From: Candidatus Melainabacteria bacterium
Lineage (GTDB): Bacteria > Cyanobacteriota > Vampirovibrionia > Gastranaerophilales > Gastranaerophilaceae
DNA length: 64,000 bases
Direction: 5' to 3'
NCBI GenBank assembly: GCA_003258735.1
Contig: QHME01000007.1
Coordinates: forward strand, 1-64,000
Part shown: one piece after another, positions 33,602-41,805 of the stretch
Layout: each line of letters begins with the position of its first letter
Numbering within the stretch: the stretch's first letter is position 1
Made by a program: the position numbers and the translations under genes
The notes under the pieces: generated by a model
What the model was told of the DNA's origin: nothing
Seen by the model: only the letters and a program-made list of their open reading frames with translations
Database searches by the model: none

Positions 33602-35185
33602 CTAATTTTCACTCGTTCCATGTACTATTTCTTTATGTATTCTGTTTTCATTGTTTCTGTTTTTGATAAATCCGTATAGTAAATATATAATTGCACCAAC
33701 GCCTAACCAAACAGGGAACAACAATGCGGAACTGCCAGCTTGAGATGATTTATAAATCATCAAACCACCGCAACAAATTATACCCAAAGCCGGTGTCACA
33801 GGTGAAAACGGAACTTTAAACGGTCTTGGTCTTTTTGGGTCAGTGTGACGCAAAATCAAAACAGCAACACAAACAATAATGAATGACGTAAATGTACCGT
33901 AGTTACAAAGTTCTGCTGCAACATCCAAATTCAACGTCAAAATACCAACTACTGCCAATATTCCAACTGTCCAAGTCAACAATGCCGGAGTTTTATATTT
34001 AGGGTCTAGCTTTTGGAATCGTTTTGAAATGAAGTGGTCACGGCTCATAGCAAACAATATTCTTGTTGCTGCCATTTCCAAAACCAATAACACAGAAGTC
34101 AAACCAGCAAGTGAACCAACAGAAATCAGTCCAGCAGCCCAATTTTGTTTAGCCTGCATCATACAATATGCCATTGGAGCTTTCAAAAAGTCTAGCGGAA
34201 CTGGACCACTTGTATTTTGCATACCTGTTAATACAAGCGCAACCAATACATACACTATAGTTGTTATTACCAAAGAACCAATAATACCTATTGGTAAATC
34301 TTTTTGCGGATTTTTGCATTCTTCGGCAGCAGTTGCCAAAGCATCAAATCCGATATAAGCAAAGAATATTAAAAACGCACCAGCAAAGATACCTTCTGCA
34401 CCGTGTGGAGCAAATGGTGTCCAGTTTTCAGGTCTGACAAAAAACGCACCAGCTAAAATAAACAAACCGATAACCGCAAGTTTGATGAATACCATTAAAC
34501 CCGCCATTTTAGCCGAATCTTTTGTACCTTTAACCAAGATTGCTGTAATTAACAACACAATCAAAATCGCAGGTAAATTTATGCAAATCGGCATACCAAA
34601 AAGTGTTGGAACATGTATATCAGGGTTTTCTGAAACAAGTTTACCTACTGAAAACACATCATTAGTCAACCAAACAGGCGGATGAGCAAGCCAAGCAGGC
34701 AACACTTTGTCAAAACCTGCCATAAACTGTACAAAATGGTTTGACCAAGCACACGCAACAGCAATAAAACCAATTGCGTATTCAAGCATCAAAACCCAAC
34801 CTACCATCCAAGCGGCAAATTCACCTAATGTTGCAAAGGTATAAGTATAAGCACCACCTGCAACAGGAATCATTGTTGCAAATTCTGAATAGCATAAAGC
34901 TGAAAAAATACAGGCAATTGCGGCAATAATCATTGATACAACAAGCGCAGGCCCTGCTCCTACAGAAGAACCATCAGCTCCACCAGCTGCGGCAATACCG
35001 ACAACGGCAAAAATACCTGAACCAATAATTGCACCTACACCTAATACAATCAAATCAACAACACCCAAAGTTTTTTCCAACCCTTGAGCCTTTGCTTCAG
35101 CAAGCATTTCATCAGGAGCTTTAATCCTTGTAATATTTCTCAAAAAACTTCTGGTAAATGTCGCTCTGTTAAATTTCTCAGCCAT
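33602..35185 (-). CDS. APC-family amino acid permease
   Basis: The 527-residue protein has twelve predicted membrane helices. It has the APC start 'VDLIVLGVGAIIGSGIFAVVG', the 'ALCYSEFATMIPVAGGAYTY' helix 2-3 block and 'FFAYIGFDALATAAEECKNPQKDLP' (CAT/APC consensus). It belongs with the YfnA-like cationic amino acid/GABA group by pattern. The substrate is not readable. A related copy is directly downstream and broken by a stop. Shine-Dalgarno AAGGAAAA before the ATG. Confidence 0.92.
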   Translation of the reverse strand: MAEKFNRATFTRSFLRNITRIKAPDEMLAEAKAQGLEKTLGVVDLIVLGVGAIIGSGIFAVVGIAAAGGADGSSVGAGPALVVSMIIAAIACIFSALCYSEFATMIPVAGGAYTYTFATLGEFAAWMVGWVLMLEYAIGFIAVACAWSNHFVQFMAGFDKVLPAWLAHPPVWLTNDVFSVGKLVSENPDIHVPTLFGMPICINLPAILIVLLITAILVKGTKDSAKMAGLMVFIKLAVIGLFILAGAFFVRPENWTPFAPHGAEGIFAGAFLIFFAYIGFDALATAAEECKNPQKDLPIGIIGSLVITTIVYVLVALVLTGMQNTSGPVPLDFLKAPMAYCMMQAKQNWAAGLISVGSLAGLTSVLLVLEMAATRILFAMSRDHFISKRFQKLDPKYKTPALLTWTVGILAVVGILTLNLDVAAELCNYGTFTSFIIVCVAVLILRHTDPKRPRPFKVPFSPVTPALGIICCGGLMIYKSSQAGSSALLFPVWLGVGAIIYLLYGFIKNRNNENRIHKEIVHGTSEN

Positions 35186-35247
35186 TTATTTTCCTTATAA
35201 TTGCATAGCAAAAATGCTACTACTACTTCCACTATCAATGTGCAAAT

Positions 35248-36138
35248 TTACACAAGTGCGTTTTCTTTTTGGCAAAGAGGGAATCCCATTGCCTCTCTTT
35301 GTTCTACATATAATCTTGCTACAGCAGATGCCATCGTTCTGACTCTACCTATGAAGTTGTTTCTTTCGTCTTTACTGATTACACCATGCGCATCAAGCAA
35401 GTTGAAAGTATGAGAACACTTCAAAACATAATCATAAGCAGGTAAAACCAACTTTGATTTCAAACAATTATCAACTTCTTTTTGATATAAATCAAACATT
35501 GTAAACAATGAATCTGTATCTGAAACTTCAAAATTATATTTTGATTGTTCGATTTCATTTTGTAAATAAATATCGCCGTATTTTAACGTATCATTCCACA
35601 TAATATCGTATACAGATTCTTTATTTTGAAGATACATTGCAATACGTTCCAACCCATAAGTCAACTCAAGTGCCACAGGTTTAATTTCGACACCACCGAC
35701 TTGCTGAAAGTATGTAAATTGAGTAATTTCCATACCATCAAGCCACACTTCCCAACCAACACCGGCAGCACCTAATGTTGGAGATTCCCAGTTATCTTCT
35801 ACAAATCTCACATCATGCTGAGTTAAATCAATCCCCATAGCCTCCAAACTTTTCAAATAAAGCTCTTGAGCATTATCTGGTGATGGTTTCAAGATAACTT
35901 GAAACTGAAAATAGTGACCTAATCTGTTAGGGTTTTCACCATAACGAGCATCGGTCGGTCTTCTGCAAGGCTCAATCATTGCAGTGTTCCAAGGTTCAGG
36001 TCCCAATGAACGCAAAAAAGTCGCAGGGTTCATTGTAGATGCACCTTTTTCAATGTCATAAGGTTGTTGAATTATACAACCGTAATCTGACCAAAATTTT
36101 TGTAAATTAAAAACTAGTTCTTGAAAATTTAGCGCCAT
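35248..36138 (-). CDS. glyQ: Glycyl-tRNA synthetase alpha subunit
   Basis: The 296-residue protein matches GlyQ end to end: '[17 protein letters not shown]', '[17 protein letters not shown]', '[13 protein letters not shown]', '[18 protein letters not shown]', '[11 protein letters not shown]'. It forms an alpha2beta2 enzyme with GlyS for charging tRNA-Gly. The beta-subunit gene is not in this window, although the two are usually neighbours. The window's tRNA-Gly(TCC) lies at 41309. Confidence 0.97.
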   Translation of the reverse strand: MALNFQELVFNLQKFWSDYGCIIQQPYDIEKGASTMNPATFLRSLGPEPWNTAMIEPCRRPTDARYGENPNRLGHYFQFQVILKPSPDNAQELYLKSLEAMGIDLTQHDVRFVEDNWESPTLGAAGVGWEVWLDGMEITQFTYFQQVGGVEIKPVALELTYGLERIAMYLQNKESVYDIMWNDTLKYGDIYLQNEIEQSKYNFEVSDTDSLFTMFDLYQKEVDNCLKSKLVLPAYDYVLKCSHTFNLLDAHGVISKDERNNFIGRVRTMASAVARLYVEQREAMGFPLCQKENALV

Positions 36139-36311
36139 AACATAAATCCAATATTGTACTATCTACACTCGTTTATTTATCGTATTACGGACATAGTATA
36201 ATTTCAACTTATATGTAACATTTGTAACAAATAGAAGAATACAGAAAATGTCATCCTGAAAGGATTAAAAATCTTGCCAACATGTTTGACTTAGATAATG
36301 ACATTAAATTG

Positions 36312-37220
36312 CTATCCTGCAGCAACAAATTGCGCCAACAATTCAGGGAATTTGTTAATCAAAGAATCTGCAAATTTTTCTGTATCAATTTGAGTCGTTA
36401 CAATAGACAACAAATCCTGCGGAAGTTGAGTAATCATTTTTTGCAAATATTCAGGCTTAATTACCCTCATTGCCTTTACTGTATCTTCCTTATCGCGTTC
36501 TCGATTTATGATATGCGTATAAGCATCTGTACTAAATTTTTCAAACAATTTTGGCTCTTGATTTGTCATAAGATATGTCAATTCACGCTTTTGTGCAGGC
36601 TGTAAATTCGTTATGGCATTTTTATAATCTTGATCACCAAATTGTCCGATTTGAAGAATCAATTCATTTGAATTTCCTTGAGCCTCTTCCCCTGTAATAC
36701 TTTCTACAATTTGTTGTAAATACATCTCAGGAATAGATTTCAAGTTTTCCAAAATTCGTTCTTTATCCGTATCAAAATCGGTCAAAACATTATCAAGTTC
36801 TTTTTCCGGCATAAATTCAATTACTTGCTCTTGTGAAAACATCTCCATAACAGTTTTTACAAGTTCTTCTTTTGGAATATGTTTCATCAATTCAAGCAAA
36901 CTATCTTGAGTAAAATAATTCAAACCCTGTACCAAATCATCTTGTTCTAGCATTGGAACAAGTTTTTCAAGTTGAGAAGATGTCATTGCCTGCATAATTG
37001 TCAATTTATTTTCCGGATCGGCAAGTTGAAAGAGTTCAGTCAACATATTTACATCAGTAAACATATCCGCAGCTAATTGAATAGCCTCCTGATTTCCTGC
37101 CGCAGCCTCAGCTTTGACAATTTCATCAACAGTCATGTTTTCATAGGTCTGCATCCTGATTTCAGGAATATTCAACCGTCTTTGGATATATGATAAATCT
37201 GCATTTATCGCAATTGACAT
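36312..37220 (-). CDS. Hypothetical acidic helical-repeat protein (MgtE-N/FliG-like)
   Basis: ATG at 37220 is selected because GAGG lies seven bases upstream; the open frame runs back to a TTG at 37232. The 302-residue soluble protein is built of short helix pairs recurring about every 25-30 residues, with many 'L...LP.E.L...' and 'PEYLQKMI', 'PEMYLQQIV', 'PKEELVKTV' units. That is the look of the MgtE N-domain and FliG superhelix. No membrane helix, so not a transporter. It may be a scaffold. Function unknown. Confidence 0.6.
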   Translation of the reverse strand: MSIAINADLSYIQRRLNIPEIRMQTYENMTVDEIVKAEAAAGNQEAIQLAADMFTDVNMLTELFQLADPENKLTIMQAMTSSQLEKLVPMLEQDDLVQGLNYFTQDSLLELMKHIPKEELVKTVMEMFSQEQVIEFMPEKELDNVLTDFDTDKERILENLKSIPEMYLQQIVESITGEEAQGNSNELILQIGQFGDQDYKNAITNLQPAQKRELTYLMTNQEPKLFEKFSTDAYTHIINRERDKEDTVKAMRVIKPEYLQKMITQLPQDLLSIVTTQIDTEKFADSLINKFPELLAQFVAAG

Positions 37221-37448
37221 AGAAAACCTCAAATTCTCTCTTTTATATATTAACGTATATTTTTTATTGAAATTTCTGTACTTTTAAAAACTTTTACAAA
37301 AAGTAATATATCCTGATTTTCACCTGATAGTGTAGATTTTACACCATCTAAAAATATAAACTTTTGTAAAATTTTCACTCATTTTGTAACAAAAATTTAG
37401 AAAAATATACTTTATATATATAAGGGAAAAATATAAGGAATCAGAAAA

Positions 37449-37712
37449 ATGAGTTTTGATGTAAACATAGGCAGAGCTCAACCGGTAATCAAGGCAGCAG
37501 CAAGCATGAACAATGACGGAGGTTCAGGCGGAAATACAGGCTATATGATGCGCGGCAAGAAGAAAAAAGAAGAATTTTCAAAAAGTCTTTTTGGGGATGA
37601 CACAGAAATTGATTCTTTTGAAATGATTTCAAAATTACCAAAAGCCGACAAAGACATTCCTCCAATGAAACCTTCTTGGATTGAGAACTGGATGGACAAA
37701 TTAATCAAATAA
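37449..37712 (+). CDS. Small hypothetical protein (87 aa)
   Basis: The 87-residue soluble protein has a Gly/Asn-rich stretch 'NNDGGSGGNTGYMMRGKKKKEE' (in part), then an acidic segment and 'KPSWIENWMDKLIK' at the end, which could be an amphipathic helix. AAGGA precedes the ATG. A strong intrinsic terminator follows at once, so this is a monocistronic gene. No family is recognised. Confidence 0.6.
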   Translation: MSFDVNIGRAQPVIKAAASMNNDGGSGGNTGYMMRGKKKKEEFSKSLFGDDTEIDSFEMISKLPKADKDIPPMKPSWIENWMDKLIK

Positions 37713-37752
37713 AAAAAGACCGAACACCTGCAGTTTTGTGTCGGTCTTTTTT
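37711..37752. terminator. Intrinsic terminator
   Basis: AAAAAAGACCGAACAC faces GTGTCGGTCTTTTTT with a loop of about ten bases. Both strands end in T runs, so it can also stop the convergent gene at 37773. Confidence 0.88.
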
Positions 37753-37772
37753 ATTATTTTACAATATTCTTT

Positions 37773-38267
37773 CTAGTATGTATTCAAAAACATAATCATC
37801 TTTTTCAAATCTTTATCTAAAACTGCCCATGTTTCATCTGTTACAGTAATTTTCTTCACTTCAAACTCATCCGCGTTTGGTAATTTTGAATTTTTACTTG
37901 CAACACTTGCCATCTCATCTGCAAAAACTTTTGCCTTTTTAGCATAATTATAATTTGAATTTCCTGCACTTTGACCTTTTTGAATTAAGTTCACTGCAGC
38001 TTTATAATAAGAATCTCCACCATTGTTATATGTTTTAATATCATCAGCCACTAACAAGTAATGAGCCAACATACGGCATTTTTCAGAGCTCAAAGACTTT
38101 TTGAAATCTCTTTCATCCTGCAATTGTTTTGCATTTATTGCAGTAATTAAATTAACTTGTTCATTAACCGTTTTGGCAGTATTTTTGCGGATATTATCAA
38201 AATCAATCGCAAAAACGCTGTTAGCTGTCAATACAATCAAACCTAAAACCAACAATAATTTCTTCAT
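37773..38267 (-). CDS. Hypothetical secreted protein
   Basis: The 164-residue protein has a Sec signal peptide (KKLLLVLGLIVLTANSVFA, cleavage after A20) and a mature helical domain with one Cys and a repeat-like 'AKKAKVFADEMASVASKN'. It resembles small periplasmic helical proteins, but I do not recognise the family. The gene stands alone. Confidence 0.65.
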   Translation of the reverse strand: MKKLLLVLGLIVLTANSVFAIDFDNIRKNTAKTVNEQVNLITAINAKQLQDERDFKKSLSSEKCRMLAHYLLVADDIKTYNNGGDSYYKAAVNLIQKGQSAGNSNYNYAKKAKVFADEMASVASKNSKLPNADEFEVKKITVTDETWAVLDKDLKKMIMFLNTY

Positions 38268-38325
38268 AATAACCTCCTATGCTATTTCAAAAATTATAAC
38301 AAGAAAACCAAATCTTACCACATTT

Positions 38326-39075
38326 TTAATCAACAAACAACTGATATAAAATAACAGAAACAGAAGTCGCCAAATTCAACGATTCAACAGTTTTCGCCAT
38401 CTCTATTTTAACAGAATCAGTCGCAAAATTAATTAAATCACCAGATAAACCATCTGCCTCACTTCCAAACATCACAAGAATCGGAAGTTTTGCCTTGTAT
38501 GTTTTTAATAAATTATTACTGCGCGGAAGAGTTGCGACACGTTCAAAATTAGAAAAATTATCTTTTAATTCGTCAACTGTTTTGAAGTGAAAAATCGGCA
38601 ATTTCCACAAATTTCCAACAGATGCCCTGACACATTTCGGATTGTAAATATCAACACTATCACCATACAAAATAATTGCATCCGCTCCAAATGCCAAAGA
38701 CGAACGTATGATTGTTCCTAAATTACCTAAATCTTTAATATTTTCAAGCAAAACAACTTTTTTTGAAGAGTTCAATAACCTTTTATCATACTCTTTTTGA
38801 ACCCCAATAGCAACAGCTTCAGGTGCTGAATCTGTTGTTGAAAGTTTCTTCAAAACAGCATCCGTTGTTTCAATAATTGCACTACCAGCAAACGAATACT
38901 CACTCAAATGTTTTTTATCAACAAAAACTCTATCAAGTACAATGCCACAATCAAAAGCCTCTCGAATGGCTTTGTAACCTTCTAACAAAAATTTTCCACT
39001 TTGGTTTCTATATTTTTTTTGTTGAAGTTTGGCTGTTTCTTTAACCAAATCATTATTTACACTAGTTATTTCCAT
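38326..39075 (-). CDS. TrmH/SpoU-family RNA 2'-O-methyltransferase
   Basis: The 249-residue protein has a short N-domain ('SGKFLLEGYKAIREA') and the SPOUT motifs 'LENIKDLGNLGTIIRSSLAFG' (in part; motif 1), 'LVMFGSEADGLS' (motif 2) and 'KIEMAKTVESLNLATSVSVILYQ' (in part; motif 3). These are typical of RlmB/TsnR-like enzymes methylating rRNA or tRNA ribose. The exact target is not known. Its ATG overlaps the stop of the M24 peptidase (TAATG). Confidence 0.92.
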   Translation of the reverse strand: MEITSVNNDLVKETAKLQQKKYRNQSGKFLLEGYKAIREAFDCGIVLDRVFVDKKHLSEYSFAGSAIIETTDAVLKKLSTTDSAPEAVAIGVQKEYDKRLLNSSKKVVLLENIKDLGNLGTIIRSSLAFGADAIILYGDSVDIYNPKCVRASVGNLWKLPIFHFKTVDELKDNFSNFERVATLPRSNNLLKTYKAKLPILVMFGSEADGLSGDLINFATDSVKIEMAKTVESLNLATSVSVILYQLFVD

Positions 39076-40649
39076 TATTTAACCTCAAAATTTTCAAGCC
39101 AAAGTTTTTCTTGTTCTGTCAGCATTTCAAAATCAATGAGTTTTTTCTCATAATTCATATGCACAAAAGAATGAATATCGTTATCCTTGAAATAACACGA
39201 ATTTTCTAGCCTTACACCAAAATAGCCCTCTCTGTATAACCCAGGCTCAATTGAAAAGCACATACCATTTTTTATTTCGACCTTGGCTAGTTCTCCAATA
39301 CTTAAATTTGGGGGATATTCATGAACATTTATCCCAATACCATGCCCTAAGCCATGATTAAAAACAAATCCATCAACATCTTGACTGTCAAAAAACTCAT
39401 GAGCTGATTTTGCCACATCATAGCCTATCAAAGGTCTTTTCAAATGAATTTTTGCATAATTATAAGCATTGAGAAAAGCCTTCAACACTGTTGTATAAAT
39501 CTTTTTGTGGAGGTTTGACGGTTCTCCTTTTACAAAAACTCTCGTAATATCTGTTGCCAAACCACCTTCAAAATACCCTCCGCAATCAATCAAAACAAGA
39601 CTTCCATCCTTGACAATTTCATCTTTTGACGATTTTGAATAATGAGCCAAGGCTGAATTTTTATCCTTCGCAACAATTGAATTAAAGCTCAACCCAATTG
39701 CCCCTTGCGCCTTGAACTGATCTTCTAAATATTTTGCAATATCATATTCTGAAAGGTTGTCGTTCTCATAAATATAATCTCTTGTTGCCGAAACTGCCTT
39801 ATCTGTACGATTAAAAGCATCAATTAAATGACTGAGTTCAGCATCATTTTTCTGAGCCTTCATTTCAGCAATCGGATTTTCTTTAATCTCACAAGCCTTA
39901 TTTTTCAAAAGTTCAAAATCATACGCATTTATTGAATTTTTATCAACATAAACTTTTTTATTAATTTCTTTTAAAATTTGCTCAAGTTTTGATAAATTTC
40001 CTTGAGTAAATAACTCAAATTTATCTTTAAATATTAAAGCTTTTGCCCTAATTTTTGCTGAAAATTTTTGAGAAAAATTTCGCATATTGAATAGATATGA
40101 AACCTCGTCCAAATCAGTAACATAAAAAGCTTCATTTTCAGATAATTTTGATGAAATTTTTGATATTTTTTCATCAACAGACAAACCGGTATATTTGATA
40201 TCAATTTTGACATTTTTATCTTCATAATTTGGTATATTTTTGCTATCAATAGGGTCAAATTTTAGCAATTTTATCTGTCTTTTTTTACTCAAAATTTCAT
40301 ATTTTTTTTGAGAATTTTTCTTCGCAAAAATACCTAAATTTTCATTTTCAGGAATTAAATTTACCAATTCGTCAAGATATTTTTGTCCTGTTTGAAGCTT
40401 CACCACGGTAACTTTTTCATGGTCGACCTCATTATCGGCCTGTATATGATATCTGCCATCTACAAACAAATAAATCTTATCAGGTGTAACCAAAGCTTCG
40501 CCCGTAGAACCTGAAAAGCCGGTCAATTTGTATCGCGAATTTTCTTCTAAAGTATTATACTCTACCAAAAATTCGTTCGTTGAATTAACTAAAAGATAAC
40601 ATAGCCCATTTTCGACCATGAAATTTCTTATTACCGCGATTGAATCCAT
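39075..40649 (-). CDS. M24-family Xaa-Pro aminopeptidase
   Basis: ATG at 40649 is used; a TTG in frame lies inside the upstream gene. The 524-residue protein has an N-terminal creatinase-like domain and a C-terminal pita-bread domain with the metal ligands in 'VLIDCGG', 'ATDITRVF', 'HGLGHGIG', 'SIEPGLY' and 'RLENSCYF', all intact. It is longer than PepP (about 440), with two creatinase-like N-domains as in the eukaryotic aminopeptidase P1/AMPP type. It removes N-terminal residues before proline. It follows the parvulin gene by one base. Confidence 0.92.
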   Translation of the reverse strand: MDSIAVIRNFMVENGLCYLLVNSTNEFLVEYNTLEENSRYKLTGFSGSTGEALVTPDKIYLFVDGRYHIQADNEVDHEKVTVVKLQTGQKYLDELVNLIPENENLGIFAKKNSQKKYEILSKKRQIKLLKFDPIDSKNIPNYEDKNVKIDIKYTGLSVDEKISKISSKLSENEAFYVTDLDEVSYLFNMRNFSQKFSAKIRAKALIFKDKFELFTQGNLSKLEQILKEINKKVYVDKNSINAYDFELLKNKACEIKENPIAEMKAQKNDAELSHLIDAFNRTDKAVSATRDYIYENDNLSEYDIAKYLEDQFKAQGAIGLSFNSIVAKDKNSALAHYSKSSKDEIVKDGSLVLIDCGGYFEGGLATDITRVFVKGEPSNLHKKIYTTVLKAFLNAYNYAKIHLKRPLIGYDVAKSAHEFFDSQDVDGFVFNHGLGHGIGINVHEYPPNLSIGELAKVEIKNGMCFSIEPGLYREGYFGVRLENSCYFKDNDIHSFVHMNYEKKLIDFEMLTEQEKLWLENFEVK

Positions 40650-40650
40650 C

Positions 40651-40932
40651 TTAGTGTTTTCCTGTAACTTCAATTAAGTGCCATCCGAATTGAGTTTCAA
40701 CAGGTTGAGATAACTCACCCACTTCAAGCGCGAATGCAGCATCTTCAAAAGGTTTTACCATCATACCTTTACCAAAGAATCCCAAATCACCACCATTTTG
40801 ACCTGATGGACAAAGTGATTTTTCTTGAGCAACTTCAGCAAAAGATTTGCCGTTTTTGATTTCATTGTACAAGTCTTTAGCCTCTTGCTCTGTTTTAACA
40901 AGAATGTGACTAGCTCTAACTTCAGTTGTCAT
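40651..40932 (-). CDS. Parvulin-type peptidyl-prolyl cis-trans isomerase
   Basis: ATG at 40932 is chosen because GGAG lies eight bases upstream. The 93-residue protein is a bare parvulin domain: 'RASHILVKTEQEAKDLYNEI', 'NGGDLGFFGKGMMVKPFE' and 'VETQFGWHLIEV'. With no signal peptide it should be cytoplasmic, like E. coli PpiC. The coupling to a prolyl peptidase gene is noticeable, since both act at proline bonds. Confidence 0.93.
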   Translation of the reverse strand: MTTEVRASHILVKTEQEAKDLYNEIKNGKSFAEVAQEKSLCPSGQNGGDLGFFGKGMMVKPFEDAAFALEVGELSQPVETQFGWHLIEVTGKH

Positions 40933-41049
40933 AAATTTAACTCCTATCTTATCTACAGGAGTGATTATAAAATAAAAAGGTTTGTGTTGCAATATTTGCG
41001 CAATACAAACCGGAAGTTATAAAACATGAAAAATTTTCTGAAATAAAGC

Positions 41050-41135
41050 GTAAGTTCAAATCGTTTTAAACCAAACCGCTAAAAGAAAAAATCTTGTCGC
41101 AACCCCGAAAAAGTGCTTGGACAACCTGAACTTAC
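41050..41135. ncRNA. Candidate 86-nt structured element between genes
   Basis: GTAAGTTCA (41050-41058) and TGAACTTAC (41127-41135) form a perfect nine-base closing stem. Inside, GTCGCAA and TTGGAC can pair around CCCCGAAAAAGTGC. The element could be a small RNA or a repeat remnant. I do not recognise an Rfam family. The flanking 40933-41049 and 41136-41255 hold no gene. Confidence 0.3.
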
Positions 41136-41255
41136 ATTAATATAATAAGCGGTCATGGCATATTTTTGCACCATTCGTAAGGATAAATTTGACTATATCC
41201 AAAGGAGTATTTTTCACTAATACTAAAGAATTAGAAGAAAGAAAATAAAAACTTC

Positions 41256-41284
41256 TTGATTTTCAAAATAGTTTATAGTAAAAT
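41256..41284 (+). promoter_or_regulatory. Promoter of tRNA-Gly
   Basis: TTGATT (41256-41261), 17-base spacer, then TAAAAT (41279-41284), with the tRNA 5' end 24 bases downstream. Confidence 0.6.
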
Positions 41285-41308
41285 TGATATGTAAAATTAA
41301 ATGTGTTT

Positions 41309-41381
41309 GCGGAAGTAGCTCAGTTGGTAGAGCGTCTGCCTTCCAAGCAGGCTGTCGCGAGTTCGAGTCTCGTCTTCCGCT
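41309..41381 (+). tRNA. tRNA-Gly (anticodon TCC)
   Basis: Acceptor GCGGAAG pairs with CTTCCGC; anticodon arm CTGCC-TTCCAA-GCAG reads TCC (Gly GGA/GGG); GAGTTCGAGTCTC forms the T arm. Discriminator is T, CCA is not encoded. A long terminator follows directly. Confidence 0.96.
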
Positions 41382-41420
41382 AATTAAAAAAGAGTTACAA
41401 AAGTAACTCTTTTTTAATTA
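41381..41420 (+). terminator. Intrinsic terminator after tRNA-Gly
   Basis: A perfect 18-bp stem (TAATTAAAAAAGAGTTAC and its complement) with loop AAAA and T6 run. Confidence 0.9.
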
Positions 41421-41441
41421 AACTTATATTATACAAAATAA

Positions 41442-41466
41442 GTCGACTTGATAAAGCCGACCTACA
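41442..41466. repeat. Dispersed 25-base repeat, copy 2
   Basis: GTCGACTTGATAAAGCCGAC followed by CTACA; 23 of 25 bases equal the copy at 13844. Confidence 0.7.
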
Positions 41467-41483
41467 AAAACACAAAGGTCATT

Positions 41484-41586
41484 GTCATTCTGAAAGCTTA
41501 GAAAATTTGCGTGAAGTATGAACGCATAATTTTCTTGCTATTCAGAATCTATCAATGTTGATTTTTACTCCAATTGTCACCCTGAA
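41484..41586. repeat. Dispersed palindromic repeat family A, copy 2
   Basis: Read on the minus strand this is the same unit as 23954-24057: TTCAGGGTGAC..TTGGAG..AAAAATCAACATTGATAGATTC..GCAAGAAAATTATGCG..TCTAAGCTTTCAGAATGAC. The inner arms form a long hairpin. Confidence 0.78.
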
Positions 41587-41681
41587 CAGCAGGAGCAGAG
41601 TGCGAAACGAAGTGGAGTCACGTTTTATGCGACTGCGGTGTTTCACTACTGTTCCGAATAAAATTTATCTAAAAGAAAGCT

Positions 41682-41768
41682 GGATTGCTTCGCTATCGCT
41701 CGCAATGACTATATTGAAAATACGTAACGTCATTGCGAAGGAGTGCATTTGCACGACTGTGGCAATCC
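41682..41768. repeat. Palindromic repeat (GGATTGCTTCGC..GGCAATCC)
   Basis: GGATTGCTTCGCTATCGCTCG near the left end and CATTGCGAAGGAG...GGCAATCC at the right form an inverted repeat of the GTCATTGCGAGGA type that is widespread in bacterial genomes. A decayed copy lies at 14746. Confidence 0.7.
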
Positions 41769-41805
41769 ATTTTTGCTATTTAATACTATTTTTTTTGCCC
41801 CATTT

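Noticed and set aside
36240..36290. GTCATCCTGAAAGGAT piece as another repeat copy; similar piece near 62240
   Set aside because: The match to the repeat families is short (about 15-20 bases) and without a clear palindrome, so it is not listed as a copy.
41155..41220. 21-codon frame starting MAYFCTIRK before tRNA-Gly
   Set aside because: Too short and without a ribosome site in the right place.
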